From the NCBI GenBank assembly GCA_025345505.1, contig JANVCC010000073.1:5407448-5471447 (forward strand): DNA of 64,000 bases, written 5' to 3'. Under the pieces are notes generated by a model. It saw only the letters and a list, made by a program, of their open reading frames with translations, was not told the DNA's origin and ran no database searches. Source of the stretch: Todiramphus chloris collaris. Its lineage: Eukaryota; Chordata; Aves; Coraciiformes; Alcedinidae. Shown here one piece after another: positions 1 to 14,203 of the stretch. The translations under genes and the position numbers were made by a program. Positions within the stretch are counted from its first letter, which is position 1; each line of letters starts with the position of its first letter.

Positions 1-3000
1 TCTCCTAAAGCTTCAGGCTTGTGCGGTCATGGACCAAAATACCATTCCTGGCTGTGAACTCGTGTAAGTTGATCCAGGCTCTAGACAGCTGGAGGAGCTC
101 AGGTTGTGGGTTCCCACTGGGGAGATTTGCATTAGGAGGCAGAATGCGGAAACAGAAATAACTTGCAGCCAGCTTGGAAGCAGCAAGGGTAGTCCACGAA
201 GTGGAGATGTTCGGCTGTTAGCTTTGCCAGCTCAAATCATGTTTTGATGATATTCTTTGACAGCAGTTTCCTGTGCCACCGAAACCCCACGGTCGCCTGC
301 GCTGCCGTCCCTGGTGTTGCTGCCCGTTCAGTACATAATGATGTCATTTGCAGTTTTGTGTGCCCCTGCGGAAACAAGCAGTGGTCGAGTACTCTTTGAA
401 ATACAGTTGTCTGGCTCAAGTGTACAACAGGGCTGCCAAAACTATGTGGCAGGATCTTCCCAGCCTGCTGCTTTCCCTCCTTCCTGCCTCAGTGCTCTCT
501 GGTTGCTTGCCTCTCTTTACGTCTCATGTCCTCTGAGGCCATCAACACGTCTCTGTGATGATGTTGATAAAGTCTTCGGTCATATTCCGAAGCTTGAATC
601 CTAAATAAGTATCAGTGTGCTGATGAAGCTGAAAAACCAAGCTAGCTCAAGTCAAGAAGTGGAAACATGAGGCAGTGAATTAGTTTTAAAACATCTGTGT
701 AATTTCCCAAAGCAATTATTCCTGGAGAACTATGAGGACCTGCTAAAGCTCCTGTGATGCAGAGAGAGATCTTTTGAAGTGTACGTCAACCTCTTCACGC
801 GTAGCATTCTACAGCACAAGTTTGGGGCTGGCTACGGTGCTTATTCCGGTAAGTGGCAAATTCACACCTGCTCTGTCTCAATATAGCGGCTTAAACAGTG
901 TGAGTCCTGGCAGCATTCATATACCTCAGAAATGTGAGTGCTTGCACTGAAATTAATCACTACTCAAATTAAAAAAGCAAGCAGGTGGAAATTATTTATC
1001 TCGGCTGATAAATACGCTGTTGGTTTTTAGCGTGACTTGCACAACTGAAGCATTGAAATTTCAATTAGTTTGAAAATTGTTTCAAAATTTCTCAAGATTA
1101 GAGAATTCCTCCTCTTGTTTTCATCCATTGATGCACATGCTTCTATAATAGACTCGAAGGAATCCCTTCTGCTTGGGGAAAAGGGGAAACTGAGGTGGGG
1201 GGGCAGGGAAGGCAAACAAAAAAAGCAAACATCCCGTAAAAGCAAATGACTGGGCAGTTGAGATTTTGCTCCTGTTCATATGAATAATAATTCTATTTTG
1301 AGGAGTTCTTCAACTGGTTTATGTCAAGCAGTTTGTGCTGGGAATTTCAGATTTGGACCTTTCTTTGGATTCTTCCACTGAGCCACTGGAACAGGAAAAC
1401 AGCTAGGGACAGTTGCTAGAAAATCTCCACTGCAAGTAGGTCTTACAGGCTCACTGCTTTTGGCTGATTTAATTACTTCTAAAAATATTTTCTCTGTGTT
1501 TGTTTCAGAGATAGTGATCTGAAAAGAACTGGCAAGTGTTTTAATGTCTTTGTTTTTCTGGTCAGTCGTTTTGTTTGTTTAAGAATAGCAGAACAAGGAA
1601 CAACCTTCTACTAATCTAACCTGATTGCTTACTGAATTCAGTGGCATTTCACAACTCCACATCTTCAAATTCATTTCTTGACTTTTCTCTCGAATGCAGC
1701 TTGTTTATATTAATATGAGGAGACCCAGGGGATGGGGGACATGCTGCTGGGTCGCCTCAGTTGTGTGATAAGCTGATAACTGTTACTGCAATTTCTAGTC
1801 ACCCTAGAAGAAAACAGAGAAGTAGAAAGCCCAGATCCATTTTGCTGTCGTTGCAGAGGCTGAAACACCACAAATTGTAGTTACTGCCATTCTGCTGGGT
1901 GCAGCTGAAAACATTTGGAAATGTTCTGGTTGTGCTCCTGACACTGGCCTCCCTCTTCTTTATAGAGTGCTTACCTGTGTTCAGTATACACGGTTCATCA
2001 GTTAATGGGATAGGTGGGAAAATGCAAAACAATAAGCCTAATCAGAATAAGACACTGTCATAGAGACAGGTCTCAAGCAAAGGTTTTGGTTCCCTGTGTT
2101 AACCTTACCACTTGGCAGTTTTCTGATCACCTGGACAATGCTTCCAGGCCAAGATTCTTATTATATATATAACAAGAAAGCTAACGGATTCGTGCGGAAA
2201 TCAAGCCTTATTTAACCTCACATTGCATAGGTATGGTTAAAAAACAAGCCAGTCCTCTCAGGAGCCTGAATGGTATAGGTACATTGATTACTTTATCTCC
2301 CTTCTCTTTCACAGGTTCATTCCGAGCCTCATAGAATATGCATAACACCCTTCAATGCAGAATTTTGTCATTAACTGTGAAGAACTTAATTATTATCCTT
2401 ATCTGTTCCTAAGATGGTATCAGGTCAGAATTTGCACACGTCTAGTTTCTGCATAAGAAAGCTTCTGTTGTGTTAAAGATAATTGGGTTTTATATTTTTA
2501 ATTTATCAAAACCTTTGTTTCCCACCTAGTATTGTCGCATAGAAATTATAGCAGTTGAAATAAGGAAGTGGAGCAGACTATTAAGAGTGGTACTTGTGCC
2601 CTTTATTGCTGTTGTCTGTTTAGAAACATTAATTACCAAATACAGTTAGTCTTTTTAATTTGTAAATTATAGATCGTATAGATATTTATGACAATATTAA
2701 AATTTTGCTGGTTACCTCTTTAATAGCTGGAAAAAAAAATCATTGCCAACACCAACGTCTATAAGGAACGCTTCAAAGATCCCCAAGAAGCCAAACGAGA
2801 TTTGTCGTGGGGGATAGGAACCAAATATAAAAGATTTAAATAGGAACTGTTTTGGAAAGCAGTAACACTGAAAGGGACCTTAAGGGCCAATAAATGAGAT
2901 AAATGGAGCCAACAAGTCAAATGTTACTTTGAGCTGCCTGTGTACATGCATCTTGTCAAGGCTCTATGAAACACAGCAGATGTCACGAAGACTTCTCTTA

Positions 3001-6000
3001 GGAGTCAGTTCTGGGCATTTCAACACAAGAGACATATGAAATTGAGGAGACTCTCAGAGTGCAAAATGTGATTATGTCTTTGGGAGTTGTTATTTAAGGA
3101 AAGATTTTTTTGGTTGTTTTTTCTTTTTTATTTGTTAAAGGTCTGAATCTGTAGAGGATGTCTGAGTTGTCACTCAGTTAACTCTGAAACAAGTATGGGG
3201 GACAGAGAGGGAAGAACTTTGAAGGTATATAAATAACATGACAGTGCAGAATATATCTGTTAGCAGCCAGAGATACAGCAATGTTAGTTCAGTATCTGTA
3301 ACTGGGAGTCTGAGAAATGTAAATATGAAATCAAAGATAAGTTCTAAACCAGTCATTCAACGTGGAAATAATTTGCTGAGGGACAGTAAGTCCTTGGTCC
3401 TTGGAGCCCTCAGGGTGTGAATCAACATGCTTGAGCTGCGCCTTGCATTAGGAGGGTCAGGGTGAGGGTCACTGGTTGAAGCTGTACTTCAGATTGCAAA
3501 GGTGATCGGACTGGATGGGTGCATTGGCTCTTTCTTTGCTTCATAATCTGTAAAGTTGTTGTGTTTTCAGTGAGTGTTATATTTTTCAAACACGTCTGGT
3601 TTAGAGTAGTATGAAGCAGTAAGTGAAGTGGTGGAGGCTTTGTGGCTGCAGTTGTTTAAAACTAGCCAACACAATTGAGTGTGTACTGTAGAGGACATGA
3701 CAGGAATGTGATTCATTGATTGCAGTTCTTCATCAGTCTTCAGCTGAAGGAACCAACCTAATAGATCTTTCCGTCCCTGACTTGTGTGATATTGTCTATA
3801 GTTCTAGCAGCTGCCCTAAGCATTTGGCAGCTGGCCCAAGCCCAAAAATTAACACTAAGAAATTAATTTTCTATAAGCTAATAAGGACAAAGGCCATTCA
3901 ATCTGTTGTTTATACAGAAAGCTTATTGAATCTGAAGCCTATACATCTGGGAATGAGCTGGCAGAATCCATTTGTAAAATAATAACGCAAACAGGTCAGA
4001 AGTACTTGTGCAGTAGTAAGTTAGTCATTAAATAAAGGGGAGTTCAGGTTAGAATGCAGGTCAAGGTATTTACCCATGCTAACCCAAATAGACAAATGTT
4101 TATTAAAGGTTTAAGCAAATAAATTAAATAAAAACACATCTAATCAAACTGTGCCAGGATTAAATCAGAACCTTCCTTTCGTTATCCTACTGCACTGCTG
4201 ATGTGTTAATCACAGCTTCCTTCTCTCCTCTATAGTTTGCACTTCAGAATCTGGGCATGGCTGCCTCCGTTTCTTATCAAAGTTTTCCATCTATTCAAGA
4301 GCATTGGCTTTTCTACCCCAGCTGGAGTTTGTACTCTTTTGACGGGTCCAGGCAGATTCAACTTTTCAGTTCCCAGCACTCTTGACAAAGGGTGGACGCT
4401 GCTAATTGGCCCACTTTGTATTTTCAGTGCCTGATCCCCCGTGTGCCTGTCAGTGCAGCGTGCCTCACCCGTGATTACTTTTCATCTCATCTGTCAGAAA
4501 CAGACTTTGCGAAATACTAGCTTTGGAAATTTTTGGACTGGGGATTTTGTAAATCTCCTGAGCATGTCTGTATGTCTTGCCAATCACTCGGTACAGGTAA
4601 TGAAAGTCTTCCGGTACTGTTGCTGTCTTTGCTTCAAACTTTTAGCATTCACCTCACTTAAAGAAAAACATTAAATCCGTTAGTATTTAAATTAACTACC
4701 TTGAAGCTAAAATCCAAGTAAGTTATGTTGTAGTTTTATTATAAACTGTGAACTTGTTGAATACTATTCTGTAATTTGATGTCCTGGCACAGTCTGCCAC
4801 GCTTTCACTGGGCTTGTGTCTCAAGTTAGTTACCTTGTGACAAGAACACCTTCTTTAACAAGGAAGACGTAGTGAGAGTGGCTACTAATTAGCAGAGCTT
4901 GTTTTGCTTTTATGAATGTGATGATCTCGATACAGCCTGATTAACTCATCTGCGGTTCTCCGCTGCTGTGCTGCTGACTGCTTGCTGTGCACGAGGCGAG
5001 TCCTCCTCTGTCTTTTTTTCCAGTACACGGTAGGTGTGAAGCCCATCATCTCAGTTGTTACCTACTTCTTAAACACAGCCTTGATAGCAAAATAACTTCT
5101 TTCCCCTTTAAGTTGTGTATCTGCAAAGCCTGTCGACAGGACATGTCTTCTAGTTACGGTGTGGAACTGATGAGTCTGATGACTCTTTCTTAACAGTCAG
5201 TCCTTTGCTTACCCCTAACTTAAAATTAATGTGAAGAGATAGTTCTGCTTGTCTAAACCTTACAGGCTATTTCTTCAGAAGAGAAGTAACAGTGATTTTG
5301 TTATCCGTGGACTGGTATGTGACTAGTTTGACACCGCTGGAAGAAATTAAATTGCCTTGAAACAAACGTTGTAAATCGGGTGCTGTCATTGTTCATTGAG
5401 AGCCAGAGAAATTGCACTTCAGTGTGAATATAAAACAGTGTATTAACTTTACTGCACTAGATTGGTGTTTTTAAATATGTTTAGAAAAGCATTTGGAGTG
5501 TGTAACAGGCTACCTTCTCTGCTGTTATCTGCTACACCTGCACGCTACCCTTCTTTTGTGACTGCTGCATCTAGTGAGGCAGAGGGATGTACTAAATGCA
5601 TTTTATTTCTCACACGAGAGCATTACACTTCATGACTGCCCTATCAACATTAAGACATGTGAAACAATGACCCTTGGCCTTGAATTTCTTTAATGATGTC
5701 CAGAATTCAAGTTATATGTCAGTCTGGCTTTGTTTTAAAAGCTCGGCAAGCAAATGTGACTGCACTGAGCTCCAACCGGCGGCGTATTCTGGAAGTTGGC
5801 AAGTGATAGGAATCTGAGCAGCTCCATCCAGCTCAGCACTGGTGGCAAAGCCCAGTCAAAATCTGTTTTGTTTATTTGGCTTCTGACTGCTTCCTTGGGT
5901 GAAAACATTTGTTTGAACTGGGATTTTTACCTGAGGAAGGGCTGCATGCTTTGAGGGACACTGACCGAGTTGCCAAAATAGGAACAGACAGGATCTTAGG

Positions 6001-9000
6001 CTGCTCTGGAATTTGCTTCTAAAATGCACACGGTTTGCTAGCGTCATTGTGCTTCGTTCTGCTACCTCATTATGAATTAACTGATAAGTGTTAATTATAG
6101 ATCATGGCAAAGGCACTCGTGTAAATACATGTGACTAAGTTAATTTCGTTTTTGCTATCCCTTGCATGCTAACTAATCCACACGGTTTATGAATGAGAAG
6201 GTTTCAGCCCTGCTGTGTAACGCCATGTATATGGGAGCAGAACTTGCTTCATCGTGTTGTTAAAGCAAATACTGAAATCTCTATTTTACCTTTATTCTTC
6301 ACATAGGCAAAAATCACAGAGAGGTGAACAGGTAAAGTAAGTAAGAGTGAGTATGTGTGTGTGTGTTACTGTGTAAGTTATTACGCAATTAAAATCAAAC
6401 AAAATATCTTCCCAAAGAAGTTGGAATAATGATCTTCTGTAGTTGTATATAGACATGGATAGAAAAAGGTCTGGAACAGAGGAAACTCATGTTCCTGTAG
6501 TGATCAGTTATAATATGTTCACTGGTAAATTAGAAACTGCAAGCAAAAAGCCTTCTGCAGTGTGTCAGCACCTCTGTTAAACTTCAGTGTTTACAGCAGT
6601 ACCGAAGATTCCTATCTGCCCACGGGTACATTTGCAGTGTGCTGTTTGCTTTTTCACATGAACAATGCTGCTTTTCTTTATGTATGCTTCTTCTGACAAT
6701 GATCATTTTTCTAAGAATATCAAATCTAGTTGTCAGAAAATTCCAAGTGTCAGAATTAAGGGTGTGTATGCATCTGCATTATGTTACAGTCACTACTTGC
6801 CTTTTCTGCTTGTTCCCTCTCCCTCAGGACCCATCCCACATTGAGTGCATAGAACACACTGCACCAGCATGATGACAGGCTATTCAATATTTTATTTTAC
6901 TTTAATTGTTCAATATATAGCCTGAAGCCTTATTTATTACCACTATTCAAACCTTATTCTTACAGCAATATTAATTTCCTGTTGGCAATTCGGTGGTGCT
7001 CATCACTACAATATTCACATACTTGACGTACGCTAATGTATTTATTTTTGCAATAACCTCAGGAAACAACTGGGGCATCACCTCCATTTTACGGATGGCG
7101 AATTCACACACAGACAAATTCGGTGAAAAATACCTGCTAAATTTGAGCATCAAATTTGAACTGCTGAGCACCTGATTTTTTTCAGAATATTTCACACATT
7201 AGGGCAATATAATGCAAAGATTAGTTCTCACTGACTTAAGTTACATCTCTCTAGGTTTTTAAAAAGGCAAAATAAGAAATGAAATTATCATGTGGCATCA
7301 TTTGGTTTCGAGCAGTTTTTAACGTCTAGGTTCAATATAAAGATTTACGCTACTTGAACTGAAGAACTTGTGATAGCAGTAGCGAGCTATCATCTTCTCT
7401 TTGAAACCCACGTTGAAAGAAGAAAAAAAAAAAAAATCCATGTATTGCTCTTGGATTTCACAAATATTAATGGACAGCTATTTCTCCCCCTGCCCTGCTT
7501 CCTTCCTTGAAGTTGAATTCTTTCCCTGGTCTGCTCTCAATCACTTTCTTTCCAGGCTCGAGCTTTGCCCCAGAGTTTTTCTCCAAACTTAATTTCTTCT
7601 TTCAGGGCTTTCCATTCAAATTTTCCCATAGCAGTCTTCAAGAGATCTGATCTCGCTGTTCCTGCTCCAATCATTCTCCTGTCATCCTCATTTCTCTCCT
7701 TTTTTATTTTAGTCTGTTTCAGTGATTTAGCTTCTCTTCTTTCGATTTCCTATATCTGTTTTCTGTCCAGATGGTTTCATTTGATCATGCCTCTCCTGTA
7801 GTAGTTCAAGTCAGCCATCTGTTGGCTCCATCATGCCCAAGTGCCATTAAGCAGAGGTATTTAGGAGCATGGGAAGAAACCTCTGGCTCACAGACTTGTT
7901 CTCTAGTGCTGTCCTTGCTGGATGAGTAAATGTAGCAGTGAGAGCTGAGACCTGACCACTGTAGCTCTGGGCTGAAGTCTTCTCAGCTTCTCTACAACGT
8001 GGTGCCAGCACTTTCTGGTTGCCCAGAAGCCTCTGAGGACTTGCCTGTATTCAGTTTGGATGCGAGACTGACATAAAGGCTAATGCTAGGACAATTTGCA
8101 AATCTCTTGTTCCAGCCCTGGAGCATTTTAGAGGAAAAGTGTCCAACAACATATGTAAAACGCATTGTCCTGAACATCATCCTCAGAGATGTCTGGATGA
8201 ATCTGGATAACCCTCCCTGCTTCCTTGAACTCCCTGAGGTAGAGACCTTGTCTGAGAGGTTCATTCCCAATGGTTAAAATTTCAGAAAAAAACCCAACAA
8301 AATGTCATATTGCAGTAAGGAATGTTTTAAGGAGATTACACAAATAGCCTAACCGATATACCAGCATCCTACAAATTTCCCCAAAAATAATGCTTTCAGA
8401 AACAATCTCATTTTTGAAGTCCTATAACATCTGTGCCCTACCCTCCTCCCCCAGTAGCTAATTTCTTCTGCAACCCTCTTCTCCAAAAATTCCTAGCACC
8501 CTCCCCGTTACATGGGCCTGGTGGGGATGACGTTTCTGCTTTGACCAGAATGATGGATTCAAGCCTTGCAAGCTGTACACACCTATAGATACAGACACAT
8601 GCGTAGTTCAGGTTGTGAGTTTAGGCAGATCTCATCACGTAGTCAAAAGACAGCCGTCTGTCTCTACCCCATAAGAAAGATTACAAAGTATTACAAAGCT
8701 GTTTTGTCTTGCCCTGCTAACAACATTTGCTCCGAGGTAATCATTTAATGTTCTAAATGAAGTCTGATGAATGTTATGAAGGAAGACTCTAGAGGTTTTT
8801 TTTCCATAAGTTTAGTTTCTTCTCCTATGGAAGGATGGTTATAAATCTTTAGTGTATATCACATTTAAAACTGTATGTTAACAGATATAAACTTGGTAAG
8901 TCTTTTAAGGGTATTAATTTGTATTTCAGTGCATACTTAGAGTGGCCCATTGTAAAATTTGAACTTCTTTATGATCTACTTCTTTTCTAAGTTTTTTAGT

Positions 9001-11436
9001 CTTTCCTAAAATAGCATTGCCATTCCCACATCGCCGTATGTACACAATTCCCACACTGCCTTGGCATTTCTCTGGGAAGGTAGCAGCCTTCACTTTCTTT
9101 CCCCATTCTGCTTGCTTCAGTGAAGCAACGACTGCGTGTGTGTTTATGGACCCCAGATGGTCAGCTCTGGGATGAGTGTCTCCAGGAGCAGCTGGACAGC
9201 TGTTGTCCTTCCTAGGATTTACAGGTAGATTTTTCCCTCCGGGAGCGGTGCAGGTTGTGCTGGTTGGCATTTTGTCCTGCTTGTCTGGTCTGGATTTGAA
9301 GGGGATTTGTTTGCAGAGTGTGTTCATTCTGGAGGTTAAATCCTTGACATAGCAGCTGAGGAGAACAGCATTCAGTGACTGGTTTAGGATTGCTTTGTAA
9401 ATCCATACATTGGTTAATGTCATTTCTGCATGCAGCATGTAAAATTGATTGATGGTGTTAAAAATACATGATTTCAACTCGGTAAAACATGTGAAGCCTG
9501 AGGGGTTTTTAATTTACAGGTAATGTGATGGTTGTTTCTGTCTTTTCAGCTGTGTAGTGATTATCATGTGCTATAATTTCAGTTGTGAAAGATAGCCAGT
9601 CATATTACAATGTATAACGTTAGTGTCTGGTAGCTTGCAGTATTCCACTAACCTCAACTGAGCCACCAAACACTCCCTTTGGTTGTATACCAGATAATTC
9701 ACCTGCTCTGCTGGAGTGTTACAAGAAAGCCTGCCCGGTACCTCTTTGTTTCTAAATTAGACATTATCCAAAGATAATTGAAGAGTTCTATTGTATTAAC
9801 GGGCATGGATGACACAGATAATCTAATCAGAAAGTGTGAATCAGTGTTTTGGATTGCCCGTAATTTTCTGATGCATATTTGGTGGTTTAAGAAATACAGT
9901 ATTCTATAGAATCTGTCTTAACATTTGGGACAGAAATAGGAAACAAATGAAGTCCACTCCTGGTAGAATCAACTTTACTAAGGAACACTGAGACGAGTGA
10001 TATCATATAAAAGAATACAGCAGTCTGACTTTTCATTTCTATTTCCAAGACATCTGGACTTGCCTCTAGTTGTGCAGCAGCCTGTGTCACCCTGGTTCTG
10101 TTCTGAAATTGCCATTCGGCCAAATATATTTTTCCATGCAGCGTCATACTTAAATTGCAAGAAATGCTCTGCAACTAACCTATTTTTATCTGCATTGATG
10201 TCCTTGGAAAATACGCGTTTAATGAATATAAATGTAATTATTTCCAAGAGTGTATTTCTTTTACACTGCTGGCTGTGCTACCCATAGAAAGTACTATTTT
10301 TGATAATAATTTCTTTAAAATTAATACTTCCCATTAGCTTGAATTATTTATGAAATTAAGCATGTGCTACCACTTAGTGACCAGAGAAATGGAGAAAACG
10401 TCTTTGATCTTCAGTTTTATTGGTTAAGTTTCGCTCTTAGAAAGTGAAAATTGCACTTTCTTAGTGTTGTGTGGTTGCTAAAAGCTACGAACTGAAACAG
10501 TAATGAACAAATCATTTTGCTTCTGCAGATTTTAGCATACTTCTAAAAGACCTAGCTAGGGTTCACCTCAACTGTTCCACTTTTACTTGGCACACAGCCG
10601 TGGTCCCAGTGGGATAATAAGAGACCCACCGCCACATTTTCTTCTTTGAAAAGCAAGACCATGGTGGAATTTGTTCTCCTCCGGTTTATTTTTTCTCTCC
10701 TCTGTCTCCATGCTTTGAGGAAGGAAGCAGCTTATCTTTGTATTCCAGTCTTGGACTAACAAGAACTGAAGTCAACCCTAAAGCTACTTCCTTCCTCTCC
10801 TGCACACTGTATACGATAAGAAAGGCTCTCCTCTTTTACACCTGTGTTTTGTTTGTGTTTTTAAACTGTTTCCTGACACTTTTCCGCAGAGGAACGTAGT
10901 TTCTGATGTTCAGAAAGATATACCAAAGTGGGCTCTGACGTCTTTGTGTTCCTCTAGCATATGGAACTCTAAACTCACCAACTGTAATGTTTTCCTTCCA
11001 CCCAACCTGCTTTGCAGCTTTCAGAGTTAGCAGTTTTGTGGTGGCCCTTAAATCTGTTCTGTTTTCCAGGCTGCTGAAGTATAATCTTTATAAAAGATGT
11101 ATTGTAAGAAGTATTCAGTATACTGTTCCTCTGGAACTCCAGGATCCTCAGATCACTTTGGGGTCTTCCTAGAGGTCACACGTGATGTATTAATAATACC
11201 AGCAAGCCTATCTACACCATCCTTATTAGCTGTAGGAGTCTGTGCCAGTAAAACTAAAGGGGAGTGGGGGGAATCCATTACCAGAAGCAAAATATCTGCA
11301 GTCTTCCTCTACCTGAGGATTTTTGCCATGCTATTTAACTGCAAGAAACGATATTCTAGTCCTGGCATAGAGGCAGCTTTGTAGTCTCTTGTGACACACC
11401 AGAATTAGAAGTACTTGCTTTTTTTAACACCTGCAG
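1..11436. other. non-coding, presumed upstream TENM1 intron (part 1)
   Basis: No exon, RNA gene or named transposon could be recognised here. The sequence is AT-rich, with stop codons in all frames at about the expected density. By position it should be intron (or 5' flank) of the + strand teneurin gene, because the first visible exon at 44578 is internal. Small items seen: a (TG)6.5 run at 6354-6366, an A13 run near 7423-7435, a G-rich patch near 1190-1210, and a long chance-like open frame on the minus strand at 8926-9477. This is inference from the position relative to the exons; an unrecognised non-coding RNA cannot be excluded. Confidence 0.6.
6354..6366. repeat. short (TG)n microsatellite
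   Basis: Six and a half uninterrupted TG units follow a run of GAGTGAGTA. It is short and probably of low polymorphism. Confidence 0.8.
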
Positions 11437-11480
11437 GGGTCAGATGATGACTCTGACTTGGAGGGCACACTGTCTTCCAG
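11437..11480 (+). other. possible cryptic 44-nt exon (speculative)
   Basis: A pyrimidine-rich run ending in CTGCAG precedes this segment, and CCAG followed by GTTAGT ends it, so both splice signals look usable. In frame 1 it reads as an acidic peptide beginning GSDDDSDLEG. This loosely resembles an acidic GSD-rich motif found in teneurin cytoplasmic domains. However, the motif normally lies inside a longer exon, and in this frame the end phase (2 nt left over) does not match the 1 nt that the exon at 44578 requires. Chance is the most likely explanation. Confidence 0.1.
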
Positions 11481-12450
11481 GTTAGTAGGTAAGAAGGTAT
11501 TGGACTTGAAAAAGTCTGATGATCTTCACTCAGACCCATGCATTTTGATTACAAACTAGATGAAAGTATTTTACAGGAGTTAAAATTTATTGTTGAAAAG
11601 CCTTATTTCTTAGAAGCACCAAAACTGCTAGACTTGGGTATGTGAATGTCCATCTTTTGTTCTTATGCTAATTATGGAGTAGAATTGGTTTTTTTCCTTC
11701 ACTTGGATAATAACTTTAAATACTACTATTCTTATTTTTAAATAGGAGAAGAATCAAACCTCATGGAGAATATGGGGATAGAAAATAAAGATGTTTACCT
11801 GTTCCTGAACTGTCATTTCAAAACTTGTTGTCATTGGACACATAATTGTTTTCACTTACAGCACTGTTGCTGTCATGAGTGAGTCCCGTTTTGAAATGCA
11901 ATCTTGTACAGCTAAAAGATTAATTGGATTCACATTTTATGAACAGCTTGGTCTTCCTACCCTCTCTATGCTCATCATGCACAAACTGCTCTTTAGTTAA
12001 GCTGTAGTTTAAATGTCATTGTCATACAACAGCCATCTTTAAAACTTTGTGAGAGCACCTGGGATTTTGTGTTTGGTAAGGAGCTGAGCCATCATTGTGT
12101 TGTGCTGCTGGAGCAGGCATTTCACTGTATGTGAGATGGTAACTAGCTAGGAACAGACTCAGAATATTAGTTCATATTTTAATTTACTTCTAGTGTATCT
12201 ATTTTCATTAATTTTTTCTTAACCGTTTCTTACTTGGAGACTGCAACATCTTCACTTTTGCACTACTAGCATTAAAATAAGAATTAAGGATAGTTGGTGG
12301 CAATTTTTTCAGTGTCCCAGTGAAATCTTCTAAATAATCCACAGATTGCTCACTCTGTATATTTTGGATTGAAACTGTTGACGCAGCAGTGTAGGGCTGG
12401 CCTCAACTCGGCGTTGGTGTGGAGCAGCACAACCCTGTGTGCAAGCCTGC

Positions 12451-12510
12451 TCTGGATCAGAAATACACTTTCTGGATCAGAAATACACTTTCTGGATCAG
12501 AAATACACTT
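12451..12510. repeat. 20-bp tandem repeat, three perfect copies
   Basis: The unit TCTGGATCAGAAATACACTT is repeated three times head to tail without a mismatch (12451-12470, 12471-12490, 12491-12510). Perfect identity suggests recent slippage, so it is a probable minisatellite-type polymorphism. It lies outside any recognised exon. Confidence 0.97.
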
Positions 12511-14181
12511 CTCACTAGCAGGCTGTAGTGGCCACACGCAGCTTTGAAGGTTGCTGGAGATGTTGTGAGAATGTGGCAGAGGAAAGCGGGTCGATGTCCA
12601 CTGAAGTGGAGATGCACATCAAAGGTGAGAGAGATGGAGAGCATACAATGAAACTGCTGGAAAGAAGAAAGAGGAGAAAAATAAAGGGAAAGTTCAAGAA
12701 GGTGTAAAAGGTATACATGCAGTCTCTGTAGTTGCAGAAAGAGGTTCAATGACAAACTTGGATGGAGACCATGTAGCTTAGGGAAGCCAGCCCTAAAAAA
12801 GATAAACCACGTTGCTGAAAATGTAGAAAACAGCACGCTCATGCTGTGCACGCTGAAGCCTGGTTAAGCTATTCAAGTGATCCACTCTTTTTCCCTTGGT
12901 GTAACATGTAGGAAATGCTCTTACTCCATCCAGCATTCACAACCAGTGAATGCAGCCCCACCAAACAACTTAACCAGCCCTTCCCCTGAGCTGACACCTG
13001 TCTGAATATTCACAAGTGCACTTACAAATGCTGCCAGAAAGAGAGAAATAGATTATTAACTTAGTTCTCACAGAACATCTTTCCAAATGAATGAAAGGTC
13101 AGGACATGAGAATATCTTGCTGCATTAGAAAGTACATCACCTCGATTTTGCTGTTACGCAATTCTAAGGTGAAACGGTTAATAAGGGATCTTGGCATTTA
13201 AGTGCTCATAATTAGCCATCTGGGTTTCCTATTAGAAAACCACAATTGGCAGTAATGGGTGCTCTGGTTGTCAGAGCCAGCGTGGAGACCATTAATTGCA
13301 AGCTTGCTGCAGAGGTGCTGGTGGAGCTGGTCAGCTGGAGGTAGGGCTCAGGTGCCAGCGCTGCCAGCCTCCTCCTCCTCTCAATCTCTGCAGACTCTTC
13401 AAAGAACTCCACAAAACTGTAGTTTAAAGGCAACATGCTAATGGGAGTGATGCCTGCAATGTTTTTCTTTCTTTAAGAGATGGGGCTTAAGTGCTTTCAC
13501 TGCATTTGACAGGAAATAGAGCCTATTTCACACTGAAATGACAATGGATTGCTTTTAATTTGGGAAAGGTAATAAAAATGGCTAAATCATAACATTACAA
13601 ATTTCATGTGTTCTGTTACTATTGCAGGAGATAATTTTTTTTTTTTTCCCTCCCTCTTGGCTATTTGCCCAGAATGACAGAATATGTACTGAGATGATTA
13701 AATAAAAAGCAATCTTCTTGTTTAAAAATAGGTTTTTATGAAACCATTTCTGCACAAGGCTCCCTGTCCAGCACAAAGCTTCAGTCGACTTCACTGAGTG
13801 TTCTGATGGCAGGAACCACTTACAGGATGGGGGTCTTCTGTTTACTTACATATTTGCATAGGGAAGGGGTAGCAGAGAAGGAAGAAAAGATAAAGAACGT
13901 ACAGCATCCCTTAGTAGCTCCTTATGGTTCCGATTCTGTCAGCCTTTATTCCACAGACAGTTCCTGCCTCAAGGAAATTAAGTTTCCTTTTCTTTAGTAA
14001 ACTCACTCTGAAATTAAACAACTATATACATCGGTATCTGCCAGCTGACTTTTGTGCTTTTTCTTCAATTTTATTATTTAAATTCCATTGTGAGTACTGC
14101 GGACACGATCAGAAGTCAGTTTGTCTGTGTTTGCAGGTTCCTGGCTGTCAGCCCTGGGGCGGGTGGGAAGGGTGCTGTTAT

Positions 14182-14203
14182 TTACCTTACCTTACCTTAC
14201 CTT
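14182..14203. repeat. (TTACC)4 pentanucleotide microsatellite
   Basis: Four perfect TTACC units are followed by TT, then GAAGCCC. It is a simple repeat in intronic sequence. Confidence 0.9.

Noticed and set aside
257..604. 115-codon open frame near the window start
   Set aside because: It resembles no protein I know and overlaps another open frame in a different phase; probably chance.
2860..2890. CR1-like phrase GAAAGGGACCTTAAGG
   Set aside because: A single short match without the neighbouring CR1 phrases on either side is not enough to call an element.
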